64,000 nt of DNA. Source: Mesaphorura yosii. Its lineage: Eukaryota > Arthropoda > Collembola > Poduromorpha > Tullbergiidae. Location: assembly GCA_009869945.1 (NCBI GenBank), contig WIXG01000023.1:62001-126000 (forward strand). The letters are read 5' to 3'. Position numbers and translations under genes: made by a program. The notes beneath the pieces were generated by a model, which worked only from the letters and a program-made list of their open reading frames with translations, did no database searches and had not been told where the DNA came from. Every line of letters starts with the position of its first letter. The stretch's first letter is position 1. Shown piece after piece: positions 11,461-23,700 of the stretch.

Positions 11461-11903
11461 TCTAAAATATGCGATCCCATGCGAATCTCACTCTCATATC
11501 CCATCCCACTTTCATAAAATCCGGAATCGGACGAACGAATAACCGTCAGCAGGATTCCAGGAGAAATGCTGAGCACTTTATGCCAACTACTGCTAGAGTG
11601 AGTGCGCCTACCTCATAACTTGCGTTCTAACGAGGTGCAATGCCTTCAGTCATAATCTGGCCCATCACGTCAAGGACTCATAATCAAACTCTAATTCAAT
11701 GCGAAATGAGCAGTTATAATTAGAATTTGTTGTTGGCTTTCAATGATTGAAGACTGCAGCTAGCAAAGAAGTTGAATCAAATAACTAATCGCTTCGCTTT
11801 TGCTTCTGGCCAACTGTGCTGTGACACTGTCTCGTATGTTAACGTCTGGCGCTTGCTAAGTCTACCAGTTAGATGAAAATGGCTGAGCCAATCATAAATT
11901 ACA

Positions 11904-13255
11904 GAGCATTTGTTCACAAAAACGACAAGTATCAGCGGACCGCCGAGACTCACGCTAAACATCTCCACTTCCACTGTAGCTTCAACCGGAATGGAATTGC
12001 TTGTAACTGCTGCTGAAATCGAGAAACCGGATCCAACCACAGATTTGGCCGAGATGTCAACCCCGCCTTCCGCCGAAAGCGACGCGACAAAAATTGTGCT
12101 GTCGCTTTCAAACTCTTCCACACCGGATGCCAAAACTGGCACAACGGACGAATCCGAATCCAGCACGACTGCTGGACCTGAACCTGAGTCGCCCACGTCG
12201 ACCGAATCCGAATCTTAGACATCGGAATCACAGGGCGGGGTTTCATCTGAGATTCCACTTGCAAGTTCAAGTGATGCCACAACTATGGAAGAGTCCACTC
12301 TGCAAAGTACGATTTCAATAATTTCAAACGAAATTGACGCCACAACTGGTTCGAGTTCGAAAGTTAACCCAAGCCCAAGTACAGAATCATCAATCTCCAC
12401 ATCGGCAACAGTGGATGAATCTACAACGCTTGAAAATTCGGAAACTTCACCAAGCGATGTTTCGGCCGCATCCGATGCCGAAACAACGACTTCATCGCCA
12501 ATTGAATTAAGTCAATTTACAAGCGCATCAGAGTCAGAACCGCTGGAGAACTCAACGTTAGTCTCGACACTTGAAACGCTAGACGAATCGTCAACATTTG
12601 AAACTTTGGAATCTCCAGCAAGTGACACTATGGCTGCACCCGAAGCCAGTCAGAAGAAGCGTCAATTCCAGAAACCGCTTCTTCGTCGCCTGCTCCAGAT
12701 TTAAGTATAAGCACTGAACCGGACCAGTCGGAGACACCAACTGAAACTGAAGGTCCTACTTCCACTTCTGAAGCGGAGTCAACCCTGACAACTGAGATCG
12801 CTGGCCATACTTCATCCTCCACAACTTTCACTCAAAGAACTGGTAGTACTATCACAGTTGAAGCTTCTTCATCTTTGGTAGTTGATGAAACTTCGAAATA
12901 TACATCCAGATCACTGACTACTACGTTTGAAATTATTCAATTTCATCAACCGAGAAGGCAATTGAGGATACGGAGTTAGCATCTGAATCGACGACCAGAA
13001 CTGAAGAGATCAGTTCAACGGAAACTTCTACCGAGACATTAGCTTCAAGTGAGCCTGCGACGGCGACGGACGCAAATGAGAGTTCAACGGAGAATGACCT
13101 GTCCACCTTGCTTAATTCACAGAGCAAATACTGTCGATGAATCCTCGACTGAGGCCGCAAACACGCCAGCCCCAGTTCGTGGGCGTCCCAATCTTACCAT
13201 AACCATTGACATTATGGGTCAAAAACCTCTGCACATACCACGGAGAAAATTTTGA
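11904..13255 (+). pseudogene. Ser/Thr-rich mucin-like frame, broken
   Basis: A plus-strand stretch encoding almost only Ser, Thr, Glu, Pro and Ala, in the style of a secreted mucin or glycosylated linker. The composition continues for about 1.3 kb, but the frame does not: TAG at 12216-12218 is followed by the same kind of sequence in the same frame to about 12650. The reading then shifts (12650-12976), shifts again (about 12937-13137), and shifts once more to a TGA at 13253-13255. The C-terminal end reads RGRPNLTITIDIMGQKPLHI. No signal peptide or other domain is seen; a possible acceptor (AAATTACAG) lies at 11903. It is either a decayed gene, a multi-exon gene whose introns I misread, or a region with sequencing errors. 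It lies between receptor copies A and B. Confidence 0.4.
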
Positions 13256-13384
13256 AGAAAGCCAGGCGGTGCAAGAAGGCTGACACCGGATCTTGATGAC
13301 GGAGTCCAAGCCCACAAAATTACGCAGTACGCCTTTCTGGTGGCGACGGTATCGTATTTCTATTTGTACTGAGTTCAGCTTCAT

Positions 13385-13390
13385 AATAAA
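13385..13390 (+). terminator. Possible poly(A) signal of the mucin-like locus
   Basis: AATAAA about 130 nt after the last stop codon of the Ser/Thr-rich frame. It supports a once-functional plus-strand transcript ending here. Confidence 0.35.
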
Positions 13391-14778
13391 TATTTAGCGT
13401 AATTGTTATTGTAAAGCGTACGTATTTGATGCGATCTCGTATTTCTTGCCAGAAGCCTGCGTCTTGCAAAGTTGTAGACTTCCTTTTTCTCCAGCAGCGT
13501 GCGCTTTCTTTGTTTTAAGCAGGACCCGAGAAAGTTTTGCCTGCCCGGTTCCCAGAATACGTGCGTGGCGTGAGATCGGCTGAGTCTGATCATGATCATC
13601 AACACAAACAAAACATGTACACAATGCGTGCATTCGCCGCGGCCACGGCGGAGCGAGGCAAGTGAACTGAATCAACTGAATAAAAAAAGTAACTTGCTTC
13701 AGTGCCTCAGTACTTCATTTGTGTTCAGAGAGAGAGCATCTCTTTCTCTTCAACAGCAGCTCAGCTACAGTCTCAGCTTCTCCCGTCGCAGGAGCAGGAC
13801 GCGTACGTGTTCAGCCACGAAAGGAGTTTCTCCTCCTCATTCTTCATCCGCACCGCAACTTTGTCATTGTTCAGTGAGCAACAAGTACGTTTATTCCAAA
13901 GCGTGTGTCGTGTCATTTTTGGCCAGGCAGGGCAAGGCAAGGCCGGGTTGGCAGTCGGCATTGTTGCACGTTGGACGAACAGCCAAATTAGAGATCATTG
14001 CCTTGATACTTCAGCAACGCTCTAGTGTAATGTCTCGACTAGGTAGCCAGCAGAATAACTGAATCGCATTGTTGTGAGTTGTGACGACGAGTCAGTCAAA
14101 GAGTCAAAGGCTTTCACGTTTTGGCTTTTGTTCTGTGGTCAATTTACTATTATATTTATCCTTTTTGCATTTGCACTGTGATTTGATACTGGACACTGTG
14201 CTGCTGTACTGTTGTATTGTACGAACGCGGCGTGGACCACCGGAAGTTGTACGACAGAGGTTTATTATCCCCATCCAGCTCATCCTTTTGTGTCGTGACT
14301 CCACAAGCCATGGACATGAGCATGGACATCTATAATGCAATCCTAAAGCCCATCAGATTAGTATGAATACGTAATTTCACTTTTATGCAACACTCTGTGA
14401 GCTCTGCCACCGCTTTTTTGCACTGGAAACTCTCGTCTCAGGAGAATTGTGAGGAAGGGTCGCAGCAACCAACTGTAAACATCAAGTCAATCCGCCTGTA
14501 GAGCGTACGTTGGTCATTTCCGGTTACATTTCGCTATCGCGAGCCGTTGCTTGTTTTGTAGTGAAGATTAATGCTTGAACCCTGTGCACGTGGAACCGCG
14601 TACAGTGAACGCAGTGAATTGAGACTAAAATTGAGAATTCGAAACAGAGGAATATTTAATTATGAAGGGCAAGGAAGGAATTTAAGACTAGACGACGGGA
14701 ATTTGTCATTTGTGGAATTGTTTATGTGAAAAATTCTATCGAGCTAACGAACGTCAACCTCCGACCGTCACCGTTACA
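13391..14778 (+). other. Upstream region and probable 5' UTR of copy B
   Basis: Non-coding sequence before the start codon of copy B. It has GA/CT-rich tracts around 13720-13780 and several initiator-like CAGT motifs, which fits a promoter plus 5' UTR, but no single start site can be named. An open frame at 13592-14062 has no recognisable domain and is not accepted as a gene. Confidence 0.4.
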
Positions 14779-17700
14779 ATGGAAAGACCTCAGATTCGTT
14801 TCTTACAAGGTGCGGCATTCTGGACTCTGCTGCTACTTTCTCTACTCTCCAAAGGTAAAACATTCTTCAGCAATAAAACTACACCAACGCAAGTTCCGCT
14901 TCGGAAATGCATACAACCCGAATTGAGACATTTACAGCGGCCATTCAGGTTTCGAATTTTATTAACTCGCACTCCAACCTCATGTACATTAAAATAGTAA
15001 TTTGAGAATCGTTCTGAGTAAAGCTTGTCACCGCAACTTTGGGTTATGAGTTGAGATGAGAGCTGTAATAAACGAATAAAGCTACAAATCACCACAGTCA
15101 AAGTGGGCGCATTCCAATTTCAAAATTTAAGGGCTCATTTCTTTGTCTGATTGCATTCTTGAGTGTGCGAGCAGTAAACGGAAAACAATAAACTCTCTGG
15201 TTTTAGTCCTACAACAATCGAAGACCAAAACAAGAACATAAAAAGAAGGGTTGGTTTGAGTCTCGTGGTTGTAAATGTGAATTGAGACGTCCACGTCCGT
15301 ATGACTGACGACTGGCGCAGGTGAAGACGTTGAAGGGCTTTATTTTATTACCTTCTCGGACTCGGATGAGATGAGTAAATATCTCATAACGTAACATATG
15401 AGTTTTTTTAAAGTTTTGACTCATATTTTAAAGATTAAGCCATTACCTTTTCCAGTCAGTCGTGTTAAAACGTCCCTCATTTCTAAAGCTCGGTCGAGTT
15501 TTAATCCATCATAAACTACAAAGCAATCTGGTAAGTGTGACGAAAGAGCGAGCAGGTAGAATACAACTTCATCTGCCTTCTGAATGAGTCTGAACCCTTT
15601 CCAATTTGTTCCACATTACAATTACCATTACCATTACACTTTAGTCGCAGTCGCAGTCGAAGCGCTTTAAACTCAGGTACGACTACGACGAATGTATGAA
15701 ATCACTAAACCACTGCTCACTGCACTGCAGAACAGTGAGTAATAATCGCCATTGCATCGCATCAGCTGAAATAACAACTAAACGCAATGGAAGAGGAAAT
15801 CATAGGTCATCGTCATCCAGCACCATGCAAGCAAGATGCATCACAACACAGCACAGAGCCCGATGGAAATAGAAATATGAAGGGTGTGCATAATTGAATT
15901 TTATGGTTTTCATTTATTCCAGTGTTATTTTTTCACATTAAGCATTGAGCAAGAGTAGCGGCAGCGAGCATGGCTCTGGGATTTAGAATTCTCGGTAGCC
16001 AATTTTATCCACCGATGCGCCTTTCCTTTTACGGTGCGTTATGAAAACTCATTACCGTAATTTGTTATGCCAAAGCCACTTCATAGCTTGGCGAAGGCAA
16101 GTGCGCTTGGGCCTTGTGGATATTTTCATTTTCAAGAGCACGCAGACCAAAGCTGCTGCTGCGGGCAGGAACAATTTTATCGGGTTCATGTCCATGAGAA
16201 CATTGCACATGTGGCTGTTCGCTGTTCTTACGGCTTGTGCATTCAAGTACAGGTTCGATTAGAATAAAAATCCAGTTCCAGGCAAGTCTGGGAAGAGTGC
16301 ACGGCATGCTTGAGTATTAAACGTCAAATTAAGCCAAGCCACGCAGTCACAGGAGAGAAGCGAGGCTGGGACCGACCGAAACCGTCAGACATTTCAAATA
16401 TAGAATGACTGATGACATAAAAATTAGGATAAACACGAATTCATTAATTCATAGCGACTGTAATTACGATATTACGGCTGTTTTGAGCTGGGCATTTCAT
16501 TTTATACGCACCATTTGATGACATAATTTTCATGTTTCTACGCTCGTGTTTTCATTCCACTCTGTCAACGTCATCTTCTTCAGAGATGCATTACGTTTGC
16601 ATTGCCTTGCATTCATTGTCAAGGTTGAGATGTCATTTTGTTCTCGCATCCCTTATGTGTAAAAATTCTGTGTTCGAAATTCGAACAGGGAGCTCAGGGC
16701 AGATTTCCATTTGAGCAACGCGACACCAGACACTGAGCAGTCATATTAATAATTTTGATCTCTTGTGACTAAACATCAAAAGACAGGCAGGCAGAAGCAC
16801 TGAAGTGTCATATTTTAATTTTCTATTTCAAGCCCTTGAGTGAGACACGGTGTTAAATCCTCGCACTCGCATTCTCTTTGTGCTCTTCCTTTCCCAAGCC
16901 AAACCGGGCTATTAAATTATCGATGGACGATTGAAGTGAAATGCTTTCCTTTGCCAGAGTTTACAATTCCTTCGGGAATTCACCTTTAAGACGAACACGA
17001 ACCTCACCCATTCAAACGTCAGACAAAGCGAGAAATTCTCAATTCGAATTATTATTGGCTAAGACATTCGTATTCGATGACATCCCCATCACATGCGATC
17101 ATTGTGCGTACTCGTAGACACAACGCACAGGAACTTGTTTTCATTCCTGACATGTATTTTATGCGTATTGAAAGTGGCTGCTGGATGTGAGACTTGCTCC
17201 AAGAACCAAGAATCAAGACAGGAATTGTATTCATAGTTCAATGCAGCGGACGCATTATTACCTCAGAAGAAAGAACATTTCACTCAACCAACACACACTC
17301 CTTGACAGCATTTTCAACGCATCACTTAACTTTCTTCTGTGCAACGGCAGAGCGGGCCGGCAAAGAGTTGACTTTGACTCCGTCTCTGAATGCGTCTCTT
17401 TGAGCGAAAACGAATGAGCGCTATCAATATCAAACCCAGCGATCCGTTCTCCCCTCCATTTACCATTTACCCAAGCCAACTCAACGCCGATTCGGCACGG
17501 CAGCATAGCACAGGCTTCTCTATCCCGGTACAATTTTGAATAAAATAAAATGCAACAACAGCCACAGAAAAATCTTTTACTGGATGCTCGCCGTGCGTAT
17601 ACACAAAAGGCTAGAATTCGAATTCTGAAACGAAGTTCCATTCAACCAGTGAGCAGTGCCATAAAAAGGTGTGGTGCTTCTCTTCAAGCCACCAGATCGG

Positions 17701-20700
17701 ATGGATGAATAATCCATAAGGTCAATTTACTTTCCACTTTTGGTAATCTCCGCCAAGCTAAAAGGAAGATTACATCTACAATTCTTTGGGAAACCAAAAT
17801 GGCACACTGGATCCTTTTTTCAATTTGGAAATGGGAGGTATTTGGAATGGGATTACATATTTATGCTAGCAGTACACAATCCATATTTCTGCTGCACTGA
17901 ACTGCACTGCTCCGCTGCTAATGCATTTTTGACTTCCTTTGTGTGTGCGTGTGCAAGTGCGTGATTAGAAAATTGGAATTATTCGCACGGGCTCAGCTCC
18001 GAAGAACGGGAAGTCTCAGGAAGGAAGGTGCGGCAGAGATTTTGTCTGCCTGGAAATAAATTAGGAATTATAATCTTGGAAGATTACTTTCGCCTCTTTC
18101 CGCAAGTCCAACGACCCCGAACTGCTGTTTAGGTTAAGTTCTTAAGGTTCTTTCGCGTTCTGTGTCAAACTTTTTACCTTTTCTAAAATGAAGGATTAAA
18201 ATCCGCCGCGCCGAGACTTAAAACACATGGCCCGAAAGTTTATTTATGAAAAGAAACGTAATCAAACTATCAAACGTCTACCTGCCCGAAAACGGAAGAT
18301 TTTCTCGAAAGATTATTTTTAAATACAGTATGAGGTTTGGGAAAAGAAAGAAAGGGTGGTCCAGCCAATTGTTTAAAAGATCCCTGTTGCTGCTACCCAC
18401 GGCTCGGTTGAGCAGATCCGCCTTTCCTGTTCATGTAGCCAGTCAACTTGATTAAGAGTTCCTGGGCAGACGACTGAGGCTTCTTCGGCTTAAAACCAAA
18501 GTGCTTCAAGCTGCCTCCACACAGAATCAAATATATTTGTAGAAATGTATGAGAGGTTTTCAAATTGATTTCTTCCCTTTGCATGTAAATTTTTAATTTG
18601 ATTTCGAAGGCGTTTGCCAAAGCCGGAATTCCTTCAAGTTCGGTGTCAACCATGAGTGATTTCGAATTTCATACACATCTGCATTCCCAAACTAATGAAG
18701 AAATGGCGGAGAATATTCGCGTTGTCACCTCGCTGCTCCGTTGTAAAGACAATGGACCATAATTAAGTTTGACATTACAGTTACTGTACAACATGACAAG
18801 TTTGGAGTCTGACATCATAGAAATTTGGTAATCACCATGAGCATTTTTCTTCCTCCTTCCTGCTTCCCATCCCATGTCTATATATAGAAAGTGCTTGGAC
18901 GATGATGATAGGATTAAATCGGATTAATCCTGTCCGTCCGTCCATCATTTCCTTCATACTGTGTAATGTCTACGCGATGCGCACATCTTCATTTCTTCAT
19001 CACAGTCATCAACTCCAGTGTAGTGCCAGTCTGATTGTCTCGTATTTTCACATGCCGTCGTTGTCTGCTGGCATTATTCGGAATGAGTATCCTAAAAAAT
19101 CATGACAATAGACTCGCATCAGAAAAATATGAACGGCAAAATAAGCCAAGTCATATTTAGCATGCTTCGTTTGAACCTTTAAGCCGCAGAAAATGGAAAG
19201 GGAAAAATTAAATCCTAATCGTACAATGGGATTTTATCTCAAACACCTACAACTGCGCTGCAGTAAGCCGCACTGGGCCGCGGCGTGGCCGGGTACTGAT
19301 TACATTACCAGGCAAAAGGAGAAAAGTCAATCATCGGAATCAAAAACTATTGTTATCTTCCCGCATCTTGTCTCATCTTCCCTAAATGTGATTATCATCT
19401 TGTAGTCTGGCCGTGGTTTGTCTGTAATCAGTATTGACTGGCAAGCCAACTATGGCAAACGGCACGGGATTGTGGACCAGCCCAGTCAGTCTTCTTTTGT
19501 GACGGCATTACAAATATCTTCATCAACCTCAACCGCGTGCGATGCGTTTGCGTTATTTGCGTTGGAATACTGTTACAAGTGGTATTATCATAATTTAATA
19601 ATCACATGCTGGTATGATCCTTCCTTTCATGGTCTGGCCGGCCGGGCTTTCTTTCGTTCGCATCTTTTGTAATGTGAAGCTAATAATTTTCCGTTGGCGT
19701 AACTCTCCATTATCTATACACAGCGCAGGTCTTCGTTTGGCTTATTTACGATAGCGGAAGGGAGGGCTGAGGAAGGCGAGGCGATGGTTGATTGAAATTG
19801 AATTACATACCATTGTCGTCAGGTCTCGAAGGCCATAATTTCGGGCATCTTGAGGTCTTTGCACAAACTAATTGGTTTCAATGACTGAAAAGTCCCCGCT
19901 CAGTCAGAGTCAGAGCAGTACAACAGAAGGATTCCTGTTGCCAATTAACACATGAGCGAAAAAGCTCCATTCGAAGTCGTAAAGCAACAGGCATCCAACC
20001 TGAGCTCGGGCTCGAGCTCGCATTGCACTGTACTGCACACAAAAGGCATAAATAACCACCGACGACCAACTGACAGGCAGGCAGCAAGGCGGACGAAGCA
20101 GACGGATGGAGAACCAATTTTTAGGACTCTGAGAAAAATCCAAAGAAAAGAGGCCCTAACGAAGCGATCAAACATTCCAACGTGTGAACTTGTAAAAAAT
20201 GATGATGGTGATGATGAAGATGTTGCTCGTAATGTAATCAACCGTATACCTTCTGCTTCTTCGCCCTTTTTGTCTCGGGTATTGGTTTCCTTTGAAAAGG
20301 ATTCATTTCAGGACGGTGTAAGTGTTTTTCGCTGCTGCTGCTGCAGAGTTGTGGTAATGACTTGTTATCTTTTCCACTTCATTTTGTCATTACCTGCTAG
20401 ACTTGTGTGTTACACCTTTTGTAGCTTGGTTTGTACCATCGAATTCTAGCTAAACAGTACGACGGGAGGAGTCGCATTCTCGTGATCGCTCACTGCGACT
20501 GCATTTCACGGATCAAACTGGACATTGATCGTCAACAGGTTCTGAAGCTTATTCGCGAAGACACTGGCACTCAGCACTTATAAATTCTACGTTGCTTAAA
20601 ATGAAAAATGGTCAATTTCTGCACCACGAATAATAATTCAATCAATTACGATGATTACGGTTGAAGTGCGGCGGCAGCAGGCGATTAATCTTACTACTTT

Positions 20701-23700
20701 CAATTTTCATCAGCTCTGCACAATTCCTCAGTGCTTGAAAGAAGTAGTCCGATTGCTCAATACAGTTGAATGGAATCTGACAGCTGAAGATATTGCATTG
20801 CTCATTGCGCTGAGCATCGAGCCTTGAGTCTAGCTTATCGAACTCATCAGTGTTCATTGTGCAACGCATTACATTGAAAAGAAGTGGAGACGAAAGACGA
20901 CGAAATTGGACTGACGTTGATTAGTACAGATGCAATAAACGCAATTCCATTGAGTTGAGGTTTGAAAATGATACAATTTCAAGAAAGTCAGTCAATTCAA
21001 CGTATTCGTGCATTGCTTTATTGCATTGTTGTATTGTGAGCACAGAACATGAGATTTAAGAGATAAGAATAACTTGCATTTACACTGCGCTTGTTCATTG
21101 CTTGACCGCTTTTCATTATAACGGTATGGGCTAATCTTGAGCTCCATAATCTTGTTCGTTGTTCTCCGGGCTTGGACATGGACGAGTTTTTCATTCACGT
21201 GCGCTCTGATGAGATCATTAAAGTAAATCCCTGCACTGTGAAATTGAGACATGTACTGAACGGGCTCACTTGCTTTGTTTGCCGCTGGCATTGTCCAGCA
21301 GTAAATGTAAAAGATCCCTCGCGTACGTCCTGGAAGAAGATTCTTCTTGCTGGATTTATTTATATACAACTCGTTCGCGTCCGTACTTCATCCAGCCGTG
21401 CAGTCCAGCGCCTCCTCATCATAATTCTCATCTTAATCGAAACACACACACAACTTCCTCACCTTCATTCCTGCATTGTGTATTCTGGAACTCCAGAACC
21501 CCCACGAAGTGGCACGGTGCCCACCAAAGAAGACGGACTTCCCACGTGGAGTCTAAATATACGATTTGATATTAAGACGATCATTGCGCGTTGTATAATA
21601 AAGTAATCTTGGTCAGAGTCATACCCACAATCCGTAAGCTTACCTCAACAATGAATAACAATGAGAGTAACAACTTAATGCAATGCCAAGCCGGTGTGCT
21701 ATCATTATGTGCCAGAAACTGGACTGGACGGATGTAAGCCTAAAAATAGCTCCACATGATGTTACAAAGTAACTAGCAACAGCAACAAGTACGCAGTGTG
21801 AATACGAAATGATAGTCTTTTACTTTTATAAGTAAATGGTCATTAGCACTGCTTTCGTTTCAACATAGTAATCCAGGTTTGTCTTGCCTGGCTCTGAAGT
21901 TTCTGAGCATTGCTGCTGCTATCCTGTTGCTTTGTAGCGCGCATTGCGTTGCAGTGATGATGATGTAATTACGTAATTACTTTTTTATCCACTGCAGTTT
22001 GTAAGCAATAAAACGGTTCACATGATGCACTCCACGCAAACATGCTGGAAGGAGGTGATGAGAATATCAAATTAGATTCTTTACCACGGCCAATAATGCC
22101 AAACAATTGGTTGATCTCTTGATTCTAGAGGAGTCTTGCAGCTGCGTTTGAGCGATCTTAAATGAATTGAACGTCGTAGAAAAATCTTCTGTTCGTATTG
22201 GTAAGTGTGAGGGAGAATTGGAGCATCGTGAAATTCCTTTTTTTTTCACTATACTCGAAAAAATTTAAGCAGAGGAGTTTCCGTTCAGATTCGGAACCTG
22301 ATTGATTGAGCCTTCAAGGTCAAGAGAAAGTAACTCTTATAGAAGGAGAATTCGATATGCACGAATTCATTGGATGATTGTGTTGATGACTGATTAAACG
22401 ATAATTTACTTAATCATAATTAAGTTTACTGTGCCGAGCGCTAAGCTGGTAACATTTTCCTTTGGTTTTTGGTACGGTAGGCCAGCAGAGAAACTTAATT
22501 AAATGAACGGTCGGGTGGATTAAAACTACTTATTGCCGTATTGTCGCTTATCGCTTGTCAATACTCAACACTTTCAATGACCAGTCAGTCATCAGCTCAA
22601 GGTGTTGGTTTTGAAATATGGATCCATTGTCTTAGGCTTGGGAGAGTGCTGAAGGGTGGAAGAGAGCATGTGTTTACGAGTTAATTACCGATTGGGCTTG
22701 ACTTAACAATAGCACATGACATGGCCAATGGCTTTGAGTGCAATATGGATTGTAATTATTATTGACATCAGTCGTCAGTCGAGTCACCGCTGGTGGTTTC
22801 TTTCATTAAGAAGGCCGAACAGCATGAGATTGCGAATCTTTTTATAAATATTTGGCACTCCATTAATTATTCAGTGCGCACTCCCGATCAGCAACAACGC
22901 AATTTTACTTCAATGAGTACTGCAAACATAGTGGGACATCGGAAACCTCTCACCGTCGCGTTTTAATCTGCTTGCGAAATAAAGCGCAAAGCGTAAAATG
23001 ACGATTTAACAAATGCAACAGAAAATCAGACTTTTATTATTGCAACTAAACTGCCCATATCCTATTGCCTTGTGTGCTGTCACTCACCGCCAGCCAGCAA
23101 CAGCATCTATTCTTGAATTCCATCTTGCACACTTGCACATGGTGCGGCAGTGGCGATGACAGAAAAGCCATGTGTCCATGCGTTGTCGACGAAATCTTTA
23201 AATAGCGAAAAAGAAAGGACTTCCAATTGCAAAACCACGAGTGCAAGTGCACACGTGCCATTAAAATTCCCACGGATGAAGGCGATGGCGAATTGTCTTG
23301 CATTGCTCTGGCAGAACTTTTGTGCAACCTCACAAAACATGCTTGTTCCATTTTATGGTGACAAAACTGATTTTCACGATTATACGGCTTGTCTGTCTTG
23401 TCTACTCTCATGGTTCATGAATGAATCGGTAACCTGAATTTCGATTTTCAATGCCGACTACGACTGCTGAGAACGATGAATGGGATTAAGCACACTGAGA
23501 AAGATGAATTAACAACTTTGAGTCCATAAAACCGAAAGGAACACGTCTTAAGTTGAACTACACTGCCGCCAAAGTGCGCAAAGACAAAAGAAGGTTTAAA
23601 ATCTTAAACCTTTTTCTTAATATTTGTTTGGATTAAAAATTATTCACGTAAATTTTAAACGAAGATAATGCGGGGTCATCCTCATCAAAGGACACGACGC

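Noticed and set aside
13592-14062. 156-codon plus-strand open frame before copy B
   Set aside because: Rich in Ser/Arg/Gln from CT and CAG tracts, no domain; better explained as 5' UTR or promoter sequence of copy B.
19952-20449. 165-codon plus-strand open frame in the large intron of copy B
   Set aside because: No domain, mixed low-complexity composition, competing open frames on the other strand and no homologue recognised.
21172-21606. 144-codon plus-strand open frame
   Set aside because: No recognisable domain or signal, overlapped by open frames in other phases; looks like chance.
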